Counted from the first letter of the stretch, positions 8,595 through 19,274 are shown. The stretch is 64,000 nt of DNA from Sulfuricella sp. (GCA_018336195.1 JAGXQV010000110.1:1-64000), one strand, 5' to 3'. Notes: a model not told the origin generated them from the sequence alone. Numbers and translations are program-made.

Positions 8595-9128
8595 TTACGT
8601 TGGTCTGTCCAGCGCCTCGCGCCACTGTTTGAAGGCATCGAGAGGCTTTGCCATTAGCCACATCTGGCGCAAGGCGTGAGCATCGTTCAGCGCGTGATGA
8701 GCGGGCTTCGATGGCGTGTAATAGGCGGCGCGATAGCTTTCCAGCAGTGCCTGATGGGTTGTTCCGAGGGTCTGGCTGTCGAAGCGGATTGGGTAGCGCG
8801 CGAAATTCGTCGGCCACGGGTCGAGAAGGGTGCTCAAAAATGGGAAATCGAACTCCGGCGCATCGGTCACGAACCGCGTGCCCCCCAGCGTACCGATCCA
8901 CCCGGTAAGGCGCCGGCGCAGTTCGGCGGGTTGCATCACTCGGTGTTTGCCTTCAAGGCGCGGCAGGATGTTGTCCTGTGCCCAAGGCTCGCATTGCTTG
9001 AGGTAGGTTTCCGGCGGCAACTCGGCATAAAACTCAAACCGGCCGTCCTCCGAGACCAGTCCAATGGAAATCAGATGCGGCCCGCGTTGCGTCAACCCGG
9101 TAAATTCGCTATCGAGGAAAAGAATCAT
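8595..9128 (-). CDS. DEDD-type 3'-5' exonuclease-like protein
   Basis: A 177-residue cytoplasmic protein with the RNase H-like DEDD exonuclease pattern. Motif I is LFLDSEFTGL (Asp and Glu), a middle motif surrounds VTDAPEFDFPFL, and the C-terminal motif is HHALNDAHALRQM, with His and Asp of the DEDDh type. Substrates of this small family may be RNA or DNA ends. The ATG at 9128 is chosen because motif I then starts at residue 3, as usual, and GGGAG precedes it; the longer reading frame to 9230 has no such support. It is monocistronic, divergent from the secreted-protein locus. Confidence 0.8.
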   Translation of the reverse strand: MILFLDSEFTGLTQRGPHLISIGLVSEDGRFEFYAELPPETYLKQCEPWAQDNILPRLEGKHRVMQPAELRRRLTGWIGTLGGTRFVTDAPEFDFPFLSTLLDPWPTNFARYPIRFDSQTLGTTHQALLESYRAAYYTPSKPAHHALNDAHALRQMWLMAKPLDAFKQWREALDRPT

Positions 9129-9470
9129 CGGGGGCTCCCGTAAAATTTCGAAGCAATGACTTCCCAAGTATAGATGTAATAATTTTCCTCTTGAGCGCTG
9201 AGTGTTCTGAAAAACGTACCATGCGTTCAACTTCCGTAAATCTGCTGACTGTTCTCTGTCCGAAATCCAATATCTTTAATCGCCGCTTTAATCTGGCCTC
9301 TATCCTGAGCTGCCTTGTCTTTGCGACAGTGGCTACCGCCCCTTGTTCCGAGTCATGCATCCGCGCGGCTGAGACATGTAGCTAATCAGGTAAATTTATG
9401 AGTGATCCTTCGTGGTTAGATTGGCAAGTCAATGCATTGGACAAAGAACGAGCAAAAAAGTGACTTTTTG

Positions 9471-9484
9471 TTGACTTGTGTCAA
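9471..9484 (+). promoter_or_regulatory. Crp/Fnr-like palindrome TTGAC-N4-GTCAA
   Basis: TTGAC-TTGT-GTCAA is a perfect inverted repeat with the 5-4-5 architecture of Crp/Fnr/Dnr sites, about 155 bases upstream of the secreted-protein gene start. It may put that gene under the same oxygen/NO-type control proposed for the TonB-receptor operon. The regulator is not identified. Confidence 0.45.
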
Positions 9485-9500
9485 CCGGTTCGCGGTCTAC

Positions 9501-9516
9501 CTGTTACTTTTAACAG
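9501..9516 (+). promoter_or_regulatory. Palindrome CTGTTA-CTTT-TAACAG
   Basis: A perfect 6-4-6 inverted repeat 138 bases before the secreted-protein gene. A 19-base stretch around it (9498-9516) recurs at 47696-47714 upstream of the FadL-like gene with one mismatch. It formally fits CTGT-N8-ACAG, the LexA pattern, but neither downstream gene is a plausible SOS gene. It is best treated as an operator of unknown regulator. Confidence 0.4.
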
Positions 9517-9638
9517 TTATGACGATGGAATTTTTTTGCTAGTCTGGCGAAGAGGTTGAGATTCAACCTCGGGAAAAAGGGCAGCCGCCCATGCGGATGT
9601 CTTTTTCAGCCATCGCAGCATTTTTCAAGGGAGTCATC

Positions 9639-10646
9639 ATGAATACCGGAAAGTTGCATCGGCACTTGCTGGCCTGTTCCATTGCTTTGTCTCTCGCGCC
9701 TGACGTTTCCTGGGCGTATGGGACGAACTATCGGAACGCGGTAGGTTTTCCGTCCAAAATAAGGGGGTTCAACCCCGCTTCCGCGGAAGTCAAGTACTTT
9801 GTTTCATGTTACAACGTCCAAACCGGTGAAAATCTCGATTGTCCGTTTACTACCGCGATCCGTGGCCTGGCGGAACCTGCCGACACCACCGAAAACAACG
9901 GTGGGCATTCTCACGCCAATGCAGGGCGTGATTTAGGGAGTCTCTAGTTCCAGTCCGTTACGGGTGGCCAGATTTCCGGCACAACGGCTAACAATGTTGC
10001 CATTGTTACGCAATCCTTACCCGAATTCGCGGGCAAGATCGTGGCGAGAACGGACGTGAAAATGCCTGTTGCCCAGACCAATTCTTCCTATTACTGGCAC
10101 TGCGTGGAAACGCCGGAAGTGCGATGTCTGGACGCCAATACCGCTCGATTCGACGCGACAACAGATGTAAGAATGCCTAGATTGGTTGGTTTTGCCGCGT
10201 CACCATCTCTTTATCTCAGGTGTGGCGTCACCGCTGGGTGCACTTCGGATAACTTGACTGATCCCAGCCACCCCTTCCCGTTCAATGGTTTGTCCGAAGT
10301 TACCCTGAGGGCGGCATTTCTTGGCAGCTTCTATCGCTCGTATTTTTCCTTCGGCGTTACTGCGCAGAAATTACGTTATTCGGATTTCAGCCTGCCGAAG
10401 GGCGGTCGGTTCGATATTTCCGGCAATTGGAGCGGTTCGCATAAGAGCCATCGCGTGGGGGTCAGTTTCGATATAAGCCGTCATGCGTTGCTGGATAAAG
10501 GCGGCACGACTTACGTAGATCAAGATTTGCTGGATGATATTGCAGAAAACACTCTCGGCCTAAGTCGCCTTACGGAAACATCGGCTGCGGAATGCCCTAA
10601 CCTTCAACCAGGAGAACCGCCATGCATTCATATCGACTTGAAATGA
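9639..10646 (+). pseudogene. Secreted protein gene interrupted by an in-frame TAG
   Basis: A 336-codon reading frame that is open except for one amber codon at 9945-9947. Upstream it encodes a signal peptide (MNTGKLHRHLLACSIALSL... to VSWA), then a cysteine-containing mature start. Downstream the same frame runs on for 232 codons to TGA at 10646. The ATG at 9639 has AAGGGAG before it. I do not recognise the family. Cysteines occur in pairs (FVSCYN/LDCPF, WHCVET/VRCLD, RCGVTAGC), suggesting disulfides after export. It is followed by, and overlaps, the large secreted protein gene. It could be a recent nonsense mutation (CAG to TAG), readthrough, or a sequencing error. Confidence 0.65.
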
Positions 10647-12676
10647 GAAACTTATTCTTCGCCCTTCATCTGTTTGCGGCAATGCTTGGCGTGCCGGGCT
10701 TGGCTTACGGGGGTGCCCTGGTTTTCAAGGATGTCAAGGTTTCGGCCTCGGTATCGTGGAAAAGCTCCACCGGAGATTATATCTACGGCTATCAGTTTGC
10801 GAACCCGGCAACCAATTCAGTAAATGCACAAAAAATCTATCTCGACGTGACGGTTGCCGGCGCGGTCGGCGATGCGCGCAAGGTTCAACTCGATTTGGCG
10901 GCATCGGGAATCCAATTCGATCCCGCCGTGCCGATGAACCCGGAAAGCGAGCCGTTCAAATCCTACTTGCTCGGCAAATTGGCGCAATCCAATCAGGCCC
11001 TTTTGCCGGTCGCTCTGGACGGGCCGCCAGGCTGGATCGCGCACAGCGCGACCATGCATGCCACTGCGGGCTGGACAAGTGTGAGAACCGAAGGCTTCAT
11101 CAATTTGCCGCCGGGCCGATCCTTGGGAGGGTTCACCTTGACTTCGGCGTATTTGCCGGCCATCAGGATTGTCCGCGTCAGCCCGGACATCCTGCTGCTC
11201 GGGCTATATCCCGATGTCGACGATGAGGATGAGGTTATCGCGGCCAAGGAAGCCCACATCAAAAGCCTGGACTACCTAATACAAACCCTCGCTCCCTCCG
11301 GGGTGGATCGCGGCAGCTTCGCCCACTGGAACCAGTTGCGCGAGGACCTCGCCAGGGCCGTTCAGTTGGGCTGGTTTCCCGATGCCGCACTGGCGAGCGC
11401 GTTGACCGCGCAACTGGCGGATGCGCGGGCGGCATTGGAACTGCGAGATTATTTTCTGGTTCACCAGCGCTTGGCGGTATTGCTTGCCACCATCAACGCG
11501 GCAACACCCGCGCAACGCACGTCAGAGGGCTATGCGCTGGTGTATTTCAATGCCAAGGCGATAGACGAGAGTACCGGCAACAATATCGAGGAGCCGGACA
11601 TTCGACTCACCCCGCGCGCAGCCGGGTATTCTTTGGGAGCAACCCATACGGCGACCGTCAAGGTGGTGGACCTTGCCAACGGCAACCAGCCGATGGCAGG
11701 TTTGCGTGCCTATTTCTACGTCGCGTCCGGGCCGCATCAAGGGGAGATCGCCGACACTCAGACCGATGCTGGCGGATGGGCAAGCGCGTCCTATGTTGGC
11801 GTGCGCGAAGGTATCGATAACCTGCGGGTGCGTATCGACTATTGCGGCGAGTGCTCCAAGGAGGCTGGCGATACCGTGGATTGGGTGGGTGGCCCGGACC
11901 TGAGCGTGCCGTTTTTTACACCGCCGGTGCTGATCAGCGGGGCCGGGAGGAATTTCTTTGTCAACGATATCACCGAAAATGTCGGTAGTACGGCGGCGGC
12001 GCCTTCAGTGACCCGCTATTACATTTTTCCCAACCAGAACCTTGATCCCGCCGCTGCGCTGCCGCTTGGCGAACGGGCCGTGCCGGCGCTCCCGCCGGGC
12101 GAATCGAGTCGGGCGACCAACCTGGTGTTCACCATGCCGGTCGGTATCGCGGTGGGTGGACATTATCTGGCGGCTTGCGCGGATGCCGATCAGATTGTCG
12201 TGGAACTCGACGAAACCAATAACTGCTCATTTAATAAACTGGAAAACCGGGTGAACACCACCCAGATCATCGAGTCGCCCAACCAGCCACCCGATTGCGG
12301 CAAGGCGGCGCCCAGCATGGCCGTGTTGTGGCCGCCCAACCACAAGCTGGCGACGGTGACTGTTCGTGGCGTGACCGATCCCGATAACAACCCGGTCAAC
12401 ATCAGGATTACCGGCATTACTCAGGACGAGCCGGTGAATGGTTTGGGAGACGGCGACTCGGCGCCGGATGGGCTTGGTATCGGCACAGGACAGGCGCAGT
12501 TGCGCGCGGAGCGCTCAGGTACGGGGAATGGCCGGGTGTATGCGGTTTCCTTTACGGCCGACGATGGTCAGGGCGGCACTTGTTCTTCCTCGGTGAGGGT
12601 GGGAGTGCCGCACGACCAAGGCAAGGGGGCGATGGCTGTGGACGATGGGCAGATTTATGATTCGACCGCGAATTGA
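10622..12676 (+). CDS. Large secreted protein with Ig-like and CARDB-type domains
   Basis: A 684-residue exported protein of unknown function. The signal peptide is within residues 1-30 (FFALHLFAAMLGVPGLAYG). A unique N-terminal half contains an acidic hinge (DVDDEDE). A bacterial Ig-like segment follows around HTATVKVVDLANGNQPMAG, then a CARDB-like segment (ENVGSTAAAP through VVELDETNNC), and a C-terminal LWPPNHKLATV...GDGDSAPDGLG module seen in other secreted proteins. The ATG at 10622 has AGGAG seven bases before it; an ATG at 10643 overlapping the upstream stop (ATGA) is the alternative. It is translationally coupled to the amber-split gene and ends at a strong terminator. It is likely a surface or matrix protein. 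Confidence 0.8.
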   Translation: MHSYRLEMRNLFFALHLFAAMLGVPGLAYGGALVFKDVKVSASVSWKSSTGDYIYGYQFANPATNSVNAQKIYLDVTVAGAVGDARKVQLDLAASGIQFDPAVPMNPESEPFKSYLLGKLAQSNQALLPVALDGPPGWIAHSATMHATAGWTSVRTEGFINLPPGRSLGGFTLTSAYLPAIRIVRVSPDILLLGLYPDVDDEDEVIAAKEAHIKSLDYLIQTLAPSGVDRGSFAHWNQLREDLARAVQLGWFPDAALASALTAQLADARAALELRDYFLVHQRLAVLLATINAATPAQRTSEGYALVYFNAKAIDESTGNNIEEPDIRLTPRAAGYSLGATHTATVKVVDLANGNQPMAGLRAYFYVASGPHQGEIADTQTDAGGWASASYVGVREGIDNLRVRIDYCGECSKEAGDTVDWVGGPDLSVPFFTPPVLISGAGRNFFVNDITENVGSTAAAPSVTRYYIFPNQNLDPAAALPLGERAVPALPPGESSRATNLVFTMPVGIAVGGHYLAACADADQIVVELDETNNCSFNKLENRVNTTQIIESPNQPPDCGKAAPSMAVLWPPNHKLATVTVRGVTDPDNNPVNIRITGITQDEPVNGLGDGDSAPDGLGIGTGQAQLRAERSGTGNGRVYAVSFTADDGQGGTCSSSVRVGVPHDQGKGAMAVDDGQIYDSTAN

Positions 12677-12694
12677 CTCCTGCTTTCGGGACCA

Positions 12695-12734
12695 GCCAAG
12701 AAAAAACCCCGCCGTAGCGGGGTTTTTTCTTGGC
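12695..12734. terminator. Perfect bidirectional intrinsic terminator
   Basis: An 18-base-pair perfect inverted repeat (arms 12695-12712 and 12717-12734) with loop CGTA. It has a GC core (CCCCGC/GCGGGG) and A6/T6 flanks inside the arms, so it can end transcription from both sides: the secreted-protein gene on the plus strand and groL on the minus strand. Confidence 0.93.
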
Positions 12735-12752
12735 TTGGAATGCCGGGGGGAA

Positions 12753-14740
<1,988 letters not shown>

Positions 14741-14791
14741 TGCTTATTTCTCCTTTAAATAACCATTCAGAAATCGTTCAGGATGCGGTTG

Positions 14792-14818
14792 TTAGCACTC
14801 GCATCCTGTGAGTGCTAA
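14792..14818 (-). promoter_or_regulatory. CIRCE operator (HrcA binding site)
   Basis: An exact match to the CIRCE consensus TTAGCACTC-N9-GAGTGCTAA, lying between the groESL promoter and the groES start. HrcA binds here and represses the operon until heat shock. It lies right after the -10 box at 14819-14824, a position that blocks transcription initiation. Confidence 0.97.
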
Positions 14819-14847
14819 ATAATAAGGGCGGGGTGGGTAAATTTCAA
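14819..14847 (-). promoter_or_regulatory. Sigma70-type promoter of groESL
   Basis: On the minus strand TTGAAA (14842-14847) and TATTAT (14819-14824) are separated by exactly 17 bases, a near-consensus housekeeping promoter whose start would fall in the CIRCE. A sigma32 -10 (CCCCAT-type) at the correct spacing is not seen, so heat control here appears to be by HrcA. Confidence 0.8.
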
Positions 14848-15236
14848 GGGTCCGCAGGGGAAATGATTTCCAAAATATTTTGCGGAAGGGAAAAATGCCT
14901 GGGAAAAGAGGTTGCGGCTATGCGTCGTTTTTTCAAGGTATGGGAAAACGTGGGCGTCTCCCCGGGCTTCGTTCCCCAGTTCCTAAAGTTTGTGATATCG
15001 CGTAGGTGCTTTGAATTGCGGGCCGGATCAGAATTGAGGGCTGTAGGGTTTCTGGTTGCGAGAAACGCGTACAACAGTGGCATATTCGCAGGGGGCGCAT
15101 CCCGTGTTAATATAACCTTTTGAATCGTGGTTGGAATGATCGTGTTTTCCCGCAAGAGGGAGGTCTCGTCGGGATGGATGGACAAAGCACGTATCGCGAA
15201 TATCGACGATTTTTTGAAGAGAACTAGATAATTACT
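14848..15236. other. Intergenic region between groES promoter and receiver gene
   Basis: About 390 bases without a convincing gene. Open frames on both strands (14812-15123 plus, 14844-15344 minus) overlap regulatory DNA or the next gene, have no ribosome site and unusual composition, and are rejected. An AT-rich stretch near 15103-15122 (TTAATATAACC) could hold the promoter for the plus-strand receiver gene. Nothing else was recognised. Confidence 0.5.
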
Positions 15237-16010
15237 ATGACGCCCCAACCCAGTCTGGATGACGTGAAGAAATTGAAGGCGCTTTCGGTACTTTACGTCG
15301 AGGACGACGAGGGTATTCAGCAGCAGCTTTCCCAGTTTCTGCAACGTCGCGTCGGTAAATTATTTGTTGCTTCCAACGGGCGCGAGGGCCTGGATATTTT
15401 TTTGAAAGAGCGCCCCGATATCGTGGTGACGGATGTTTCCATGCCCGTCATGGGCGGCATGGAAATGGCCGAGGCGATCAAGGAAGAGAATTACGATACG
15501 CCGGTGATTCTCACTACGGCCTACAATGAGCCGGACTTTTTCATCAAGTCGATCGATATCGGTATCGATAAATACGTGGTCAAGCCGGTCAATCCCAATG
15601 CGCTGATTGTCGCATTGCTGAAAAGTGCCGACGTACTGCTCAAACATCGCCTGATCGACGCGCAAAACAACATGATCCATCGGGTTCTCGACAGATCGCC
15701 GGACCTGATGGTTCTTATCAAGAACGATCACTTCGAATACGTCAACAAGGCTTTCCTCAATTATCTCGGCTATGAAACTCCCGAGGCATTCGAGGAGGCC
15801 CATGGCGATAGCGATGACTTTTGCGAAGTGGATGGGAACAAGTTCTCGGTGGCGGAGCAGGCGGCGTGCGTCCGCTTCGTGATCGACAATCCAGGACGGC
15901 ATCTGGTGCGCATTTTCAGCGGGGCGCGCCACGAGGCAATTGATTTGCAAGTTGAATACGAATATTTTCCGGAATTGGAGAAACATCTGCTGTCCTTCAA
16001 GCCCCATTAG
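15237..16010 (+). CDS. Receiver (REC)-PAS protein without output domain
   Basis: A cytoplasmic signalling protein of 257 residues. The REC domain (about 14-135) has acidic VEDDE, phosphoacceptor Asp66 in VTDVSMPVM, Thr in LTTAY and Lys in VVKPVN. Residues about 150-255 resemble a PAS domain (RVLDRSPDLMVLIKNDHFEYVNKAFLNYLGY). No DNA-binding, cyclase or kinase output domain follows. Its REC is closely similar to that of the next gene, suggesting a local duplication. It may bind a protein partner, act as a phosphate sink, or sense small molecules through PAS. The cognate kinase is not adjacent. Confidence 0.85.
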   Translation: MTPQPSLDDVKKLKALSVLYVEDDEGIQQQLSQFLQRRVGKLFVASNGREGLDIFLKERPDIVVTDVSMPVMGGMEMAEAIKEENYDTPVILTTAYNEPDFFIKSIDIGIDKYVVKPVNPNALIVALLKSADVLLKHRLIDAQNNMIHRVLDRSPDLMVLIKNDHFEYVNKAFLNYLGYETPEAFEEAHGDSDDFCEVDGNKFSVAEQAACVRFVIDNPGRHLVRIFSGARHEAIDLQVEYEYFPELEKHLLSFKPH

Positions 16011-16110
16011 GCGGATGCATTTGCACCATTGCCGTTGCGGGAGGATGGCGGCATAATCCCATCAGCCATGAACTTTGCCGCAAAACCAGTTGTGATATAA
16101 CGATAAGTCG

Positions 16111-18216
16111 ATGACCGAGCCACTTCAGCAAAGCGATCAACTGCATACCCTCAAGCTCCTGTATGTCGAGGACGATCCCGAGATACGGCGGCAGCTTGTC
16201 GTCTTCCTGTCGCGTCGGGTGGGGAAATTGCTGGTTGCCGAAAACGGTCATCAGGGCTTGGAACTCTTCCGTGAGGAAAGTCCCGACGTAGTCGTTACCG
16301 ACATCGTGATGCCGATCATGGACGGACTGAAAATGTCCGAGGGCATCAAATTGCTTAATCCCGATGTGCCGATCATCGTTACCACCGCTTTCAACGACCA
16401 GGATTTTTTCCTCAGCGCCATCGAAGTGGGCATCGATCACTACGTGCTTAAGCCCATCCATCTCGACGCCCTGCTGGAGGCCATCCGCAAGGCTGCGAAA
16501 AACGTCATCCAGCAGCGCGAAATCGAGTCGAAAAACCGTGAACTCCAGCTTGCCGCCAAGGTGTTCGACGGCAGCATCGAGGGCATCCTGATCTCCACCG
16601 CCGATAACACCATCGTTTCGGTGAATCGGGCGTTTTCGGAAATTACCGGCTATTCGGCGGAGGAAGTGCTTGGGCAGAATCCACGCCTGCTTAATTCCGG
16701 ACGGCAAAGCCAGGTTTTTTACCGTGACATGTGGGATTCCCTCAATAAGACCGGTCATTGGCAGGGTGAAATCTGGAATCGCCGGAAAAACGGGGAGATT
16801 TTCCCCCAATGGCTGACCATCAGCGTACTGCGCGATGAGGCTGGGGAGGTCAATCATTACATCGCCCTGTGTACCGATATCTCCCAGCGCAAATTCGATG
16901 AAGAGCGCATCGAACGCCTTGCCTACTACGATCCGCTGACCGATCTGCCCAACCGGGTGTTGTTGCAGGACCGCCTGGCGCGGGTGCTGGCCAATGCGCA
17001 GCGCAATCATCGCGCTGCGGCGATCCTGATGCTCGATCTCGACCGCTTCAAGAACATCAACGAGTCGCTCGGTCACGGTGTGGGCGATGCCGTCCTGCAA
17101 GCCGTGGCAGAACGTTTGCGGACTAATGTGCGCGACGCCGATACGGTGGCGCGCCTGGGGGGCGACGAATACCTGGTGGTGCTTGCCGACATCGACGACG
17201 CTCAGGATGTTGCGGTGGTGGCGAAAAAAGTCCTCGATTCCTTCGCGGCGCCGATTTCAGTGGGCGACCGGGAACTTGGCGTCAGCCTGAGTATCGGTAT
17301 CAGCGTCTACCCCAACGATGGCGAAGACCAGCAGACTTTGATGAAGAACGCCGATTCGGCGGTTTACAGTGCCAAGCAGGCTGGGCGCAATACCTACCAG
17401 TTTTATACACGCGACATGAACGCCAGCACCCTGGAAGCGTTGATGATCGAGAATGCTTTGCGGCGTGCCCTGGAGCGCCACGAATTGCGCCTCTATTTTC
17501 AGCCCCAGGCCGACATGCATACTGGCGAGATCATCGGTGCGGAAGCGCTGATTCGTTGGCAGCATCCTGAACTCGGGCTGCTTGCGCCCGGTGCGTTCAT
17601 TCCCATCGCGGAAGATTCCGGGCTGATTATCCCGATCGGCGAGTGGGTCTTGGAAGAGGCGTGCCGCCACGTCAAAGAGTGGCATGACGCGGGCTTCAAC
17701 AAGCTCACGGTGGCAGTCAACATGTCTGCCGTGCAGTTCCGCCAGGACAATTTGTCCAGCCGCATTTCGGCCATCGGGCGGGAGACCGGCGTCGATTTGG
17801 GTTATGTCGAACTCGAGTTGACCGAGAGCATGATCATGCACAATGCCGAGCAAATGATCGACACCATGCGTGCCATGAAAACGCTCAACCTGAAGTTGTC
17901 CATCGATGATTTCGGCACCGGCTATTCGTCGTTGAGCTACCTGAAACGCTTCCCTCTCGACAAGCTCAAGATCGACCGTTCATTCGTCAACGACATTTCC
18001 GACAACCCCGCCGATTTGGCGATCAGCAAGGTCATCATCGACCTGGCGCACAACCTCAACCTCAAGGCGATCGCCGAAGGGGTGGAAACCGAGGAACAGT
18101 TGCGCTTGTTGCGGAATAACGGCTGTGATGAATTGCAAGGGTTCTATTTCAGCAGGCCGGTGCCCGCCGAGGGCTTCATGGTCATGCTGCACGACGGCAA
18201 GCGGCTGGAACACTGA
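16111..18216 (+). CDS. REC-PAS-GGDEF-EAL response regulator for cyclic di-GMP turnover
   Basis: A 701-residue cytoplasmic regulator. REC (about 14-135) has Asp64 in VTDIVMPIM and Lys in VLKPIH. PAS (about 150-260) includes RAFSEITGYSAEEVLGQNPRLLNSG. The GGDEF domain has active-site variant RLGGDEY with an RDAD inhibitory site five residues before it. The EAL domain has GAEALIRWQHPE, DDFGTGYSSLSYLKRFP and KIDRSFV, all catalytic signatures being present. It could both make and degrade c-di-GMP; the Tyr in place of Phe in GGDEF is a mild change. It lies 100 bases after the paralogous REC-PAS gene, probably in the same transcription unit. Confidence 0.94.
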   Translation: MTEPLQQSDQLHTLKLLYVEDDPEIRRQLVVFLSRRVGKLLVAENGHQGLELFREESPDVVVTDIVMPIMDGLKMSEGIKLLNPDVPIIVTTAFNDQDFFLSAIEVGIDHYVLKPIHLDALLEAIRKAAKNVIQQREIESKNRELQLAAKVFDGSIEGILISTADNTIVSVNRAFSEITGYSAEEVLGQNPRLLNSGRQSQVFYRDMWDSLNKTGHWQGEIWNRRKNGEIFPQWLTISVLRDEAGEVNHYIALCTDISQRKFDEERIERLAYYDPLTDLPNRVLLQDRLARVLANAQRNHRAAAILMLDLDRFKNINESLGHGVGDAVLQAVAERLRTNVRDADTVARLGGDEYLVVLADIDDAQDVAVVAKKVLDSFAAPISVGDRELGVSLSIGISVYPNDGEDQQTLMKNADSAVYSAKQAGRNTYQFYTRDMNASTLEALMIENALRRALERHELRLYFQPQADMHTGEIIGAEALIRWQHPELGLLAPGAFIPIAEDSGLIIPIGEWVLEEACRHVKEWHDAGFNKLTVAVNMSAVQFRQDNLSSRISAIGRETGVDLGYVELELTESMIMHNAEQMIDTMRAMKTLNLKLSIDDFGTGYSSLSYLKRFPLDKLKIDRSFVNDISDNPADLAISKVIIDLAHNLNLKAIAEGVETEEQLRLLRNNGCDELQGFYFSRPVPAEGFMVMLHDGKRLEH

Positions 18217-18279
18217 GCGCGCGGCTTTTCATCGTCTGCCGTCCGGCAAGGCGATGTTTTTCATCCAATTGATTGTTCC

Positions 18280-18660
18280 TCAGGCGGCCTGAACCGGGAT
18301 CTGGTTGCGGCGATCCACGATATGGTTTTTGCCGTCCACGTACACCAGGTCCGGTTCGAACTTCTGCAATTCCAACTCGTTGTACATGGCGTAGCTGGCG
18401 ATGATGATGATGTCGCCGGGATTGGCTTTATGAGCTGCCGCTCCGTTGACGGAGATGACGCCGGAATCGCGCTGGGCGCGGATGGCGTAGGTGGTGAAAC
18501 GTTCCCCGTTGGTCACGTTGTAGATGTCGATCTGCTGGTATTCGCGGATGTCCGCAGCTTCCAGCAAAGTCTCGTCGATGGCGCAGGACCCTTCATACTC
18601 CAAGTCGGCATGGGTCACGGTGACGCGGTGCAGCTTGGACTTAAGCATGAGTCTTTGCAT
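18280..18660 (-). CDS. panD: Aspartate 1-decarboxylase PanD
   Basis: It makes beta-alanine from aspartate for pantothenate and CoA. The 126-residue proenzyme has the self-cleavage site EYEGSCAID (Gly24-Ser25), which generates the pyruvoyl cofactor, and the start [20 protein letters not shown] is standard. It is convergent with the GGDEF-EAL gene and stands alone here; panC is 35 kb away at 53784 and panB is not in the window. Confidence 0.97.
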   Translation of the reverse strand: MQRLMLKSKLHRVTVTHADLEYEGSCAIDETLLEAADIREYQQIDIYNVTNGERFTTYAIRAQRDSGVISVNGAAAHKANPGDIIIIASYAMYNELELQKFEPDLVYVDGKNHIVDRRNQIPVQAA

Positions 18661-18772
18661 CGAGGCTCACTCCGGAAGGTTGGGGGTGCGTATTATATAG
18701 CGATGTGTTTTTCAAAACCAGCATGCGTTTTCCAATGTTCGGAGGGGCTGGGCGAAGGGGTAACTCGCACGC

Positions 18773-19273
18773 TTATCCTAGGACCACCGGCTGATCCGGC
18801 AGTTCATTGAGTTTCCCTCCATGGCCTGGGTAGTGCGCGGCGAGACAGGTTCCGATGGCGCGGATGCCGGCGACGGCACCTTCCTCGAAGCGATCCAGGT
18901 GGAACTGGTTTTCCATGTCGCGACAGATGCTTTCCCAGGTGGCGCTCCCGGTGAGTTGGTGTACCCCGCGGTCGGCAACGATTTCCACTTTGCGGTCGGC
19001 CAGTTGCAGGTAAATCAGCACGCCGTTGTTATGTTCGGTATCCCAGACGCGCAACTCGGAAAAGACTTCGATAGCCCGTTGCCGCGCGGTTTTTCCGGCT
19101 TTCAGCACGGCCAGGGGCAACGCGCCTTCCACGGCGAAGCGGATTTCCCCGGCGTGGCTGTCCTCGCATTCGCGAATGGCCCCTGCGATGTTGTTCAGGA
19201 CGGCGGGGGGGAAGCGCCGACGGATGTGTAGCGGTGTGAATGCCAGGTGTTTTGCGATGCGTTTGTAGTCCAT
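18773..19273 (-). CDS. TPM-domain protein (cytoplasmic type)
   Basis: A 166-residue TPM-fold protein (YgcG/Psb32-like superfamily). It has HAGEIRFAVEGALPL, the AIEVFSELRVWDTEHNNGVLIYLQLADRKVEIVADRGVH core and the C-terminal GAVAGIRAIGTCLAAHYPG. It has no signal peptide, unlike the neighbour at 19275-20126. TPM proteins act in envelope and membrane-complex maintenance, but the biochemical role is unsettled. It lies one base after that gene in a LemA-TPM-TPM operon. Confidence 0.88.
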   Translation of the reverse strand: MDYKRIAKHLAFTPLHIRRRFPPAVLNNIAGAIRECEDSHAGEIRFAVEGALPLAVLKAGKTARQRAIEVFSELRVWDTEHNNGVLIYLQLADRKVEIVADRGVHQLTGSATWESICRDMENQFHLDRFEEGAVAGIRAIGTCLAAHYPGHGGKLNELPDQPVVLG

Positions 19274-19274
19274 C

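Larger units (their letters stand above)
9129..9638. other. Long divergent intergenic region
   Basis: About 510 bases between the exonuclease (minus) and the secreted-protein locus (plus). Short open frames on both strands (for example 9191-9385) lack ribosome sites and family resemblance and are not called. The right half is AT-rich and holds two palindromes, at 9471-9484 and 9501-9516, plus a purine-rich leader before the ATG at 9639. I see no tRNA or other RNA signature. Confidence 0.6.

Noticed and set aside
9191..9385. Short open frames in the 9.1-9.6 kb gap
   Set aside because: No ribosome site, no signal peptide or motif; both strands open by chance.
9501..9516. LexA (SOS) box
   Set aside because: CTGT-N8-ACAG fits formally, but the core lacks the TATATATA-like centre and the two genes that carry it are exported proteins, not repair genes; recA in this window has no such site.
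14819..14847. Sigma32 heat-shock promoter for groESL
   Set aside because: CTTGAAA is present but no CCCCAT-type -10 lies at 13-15 bases; the sigma70 hexamers with 17-base spacing plus CIRCE explain the region better.
14844..15344. Minus-strand open frame near the groES promoter
   Set aside because: Overlaps the start of the REC-PAS gene and the groESL -35 box; no ribosome site.
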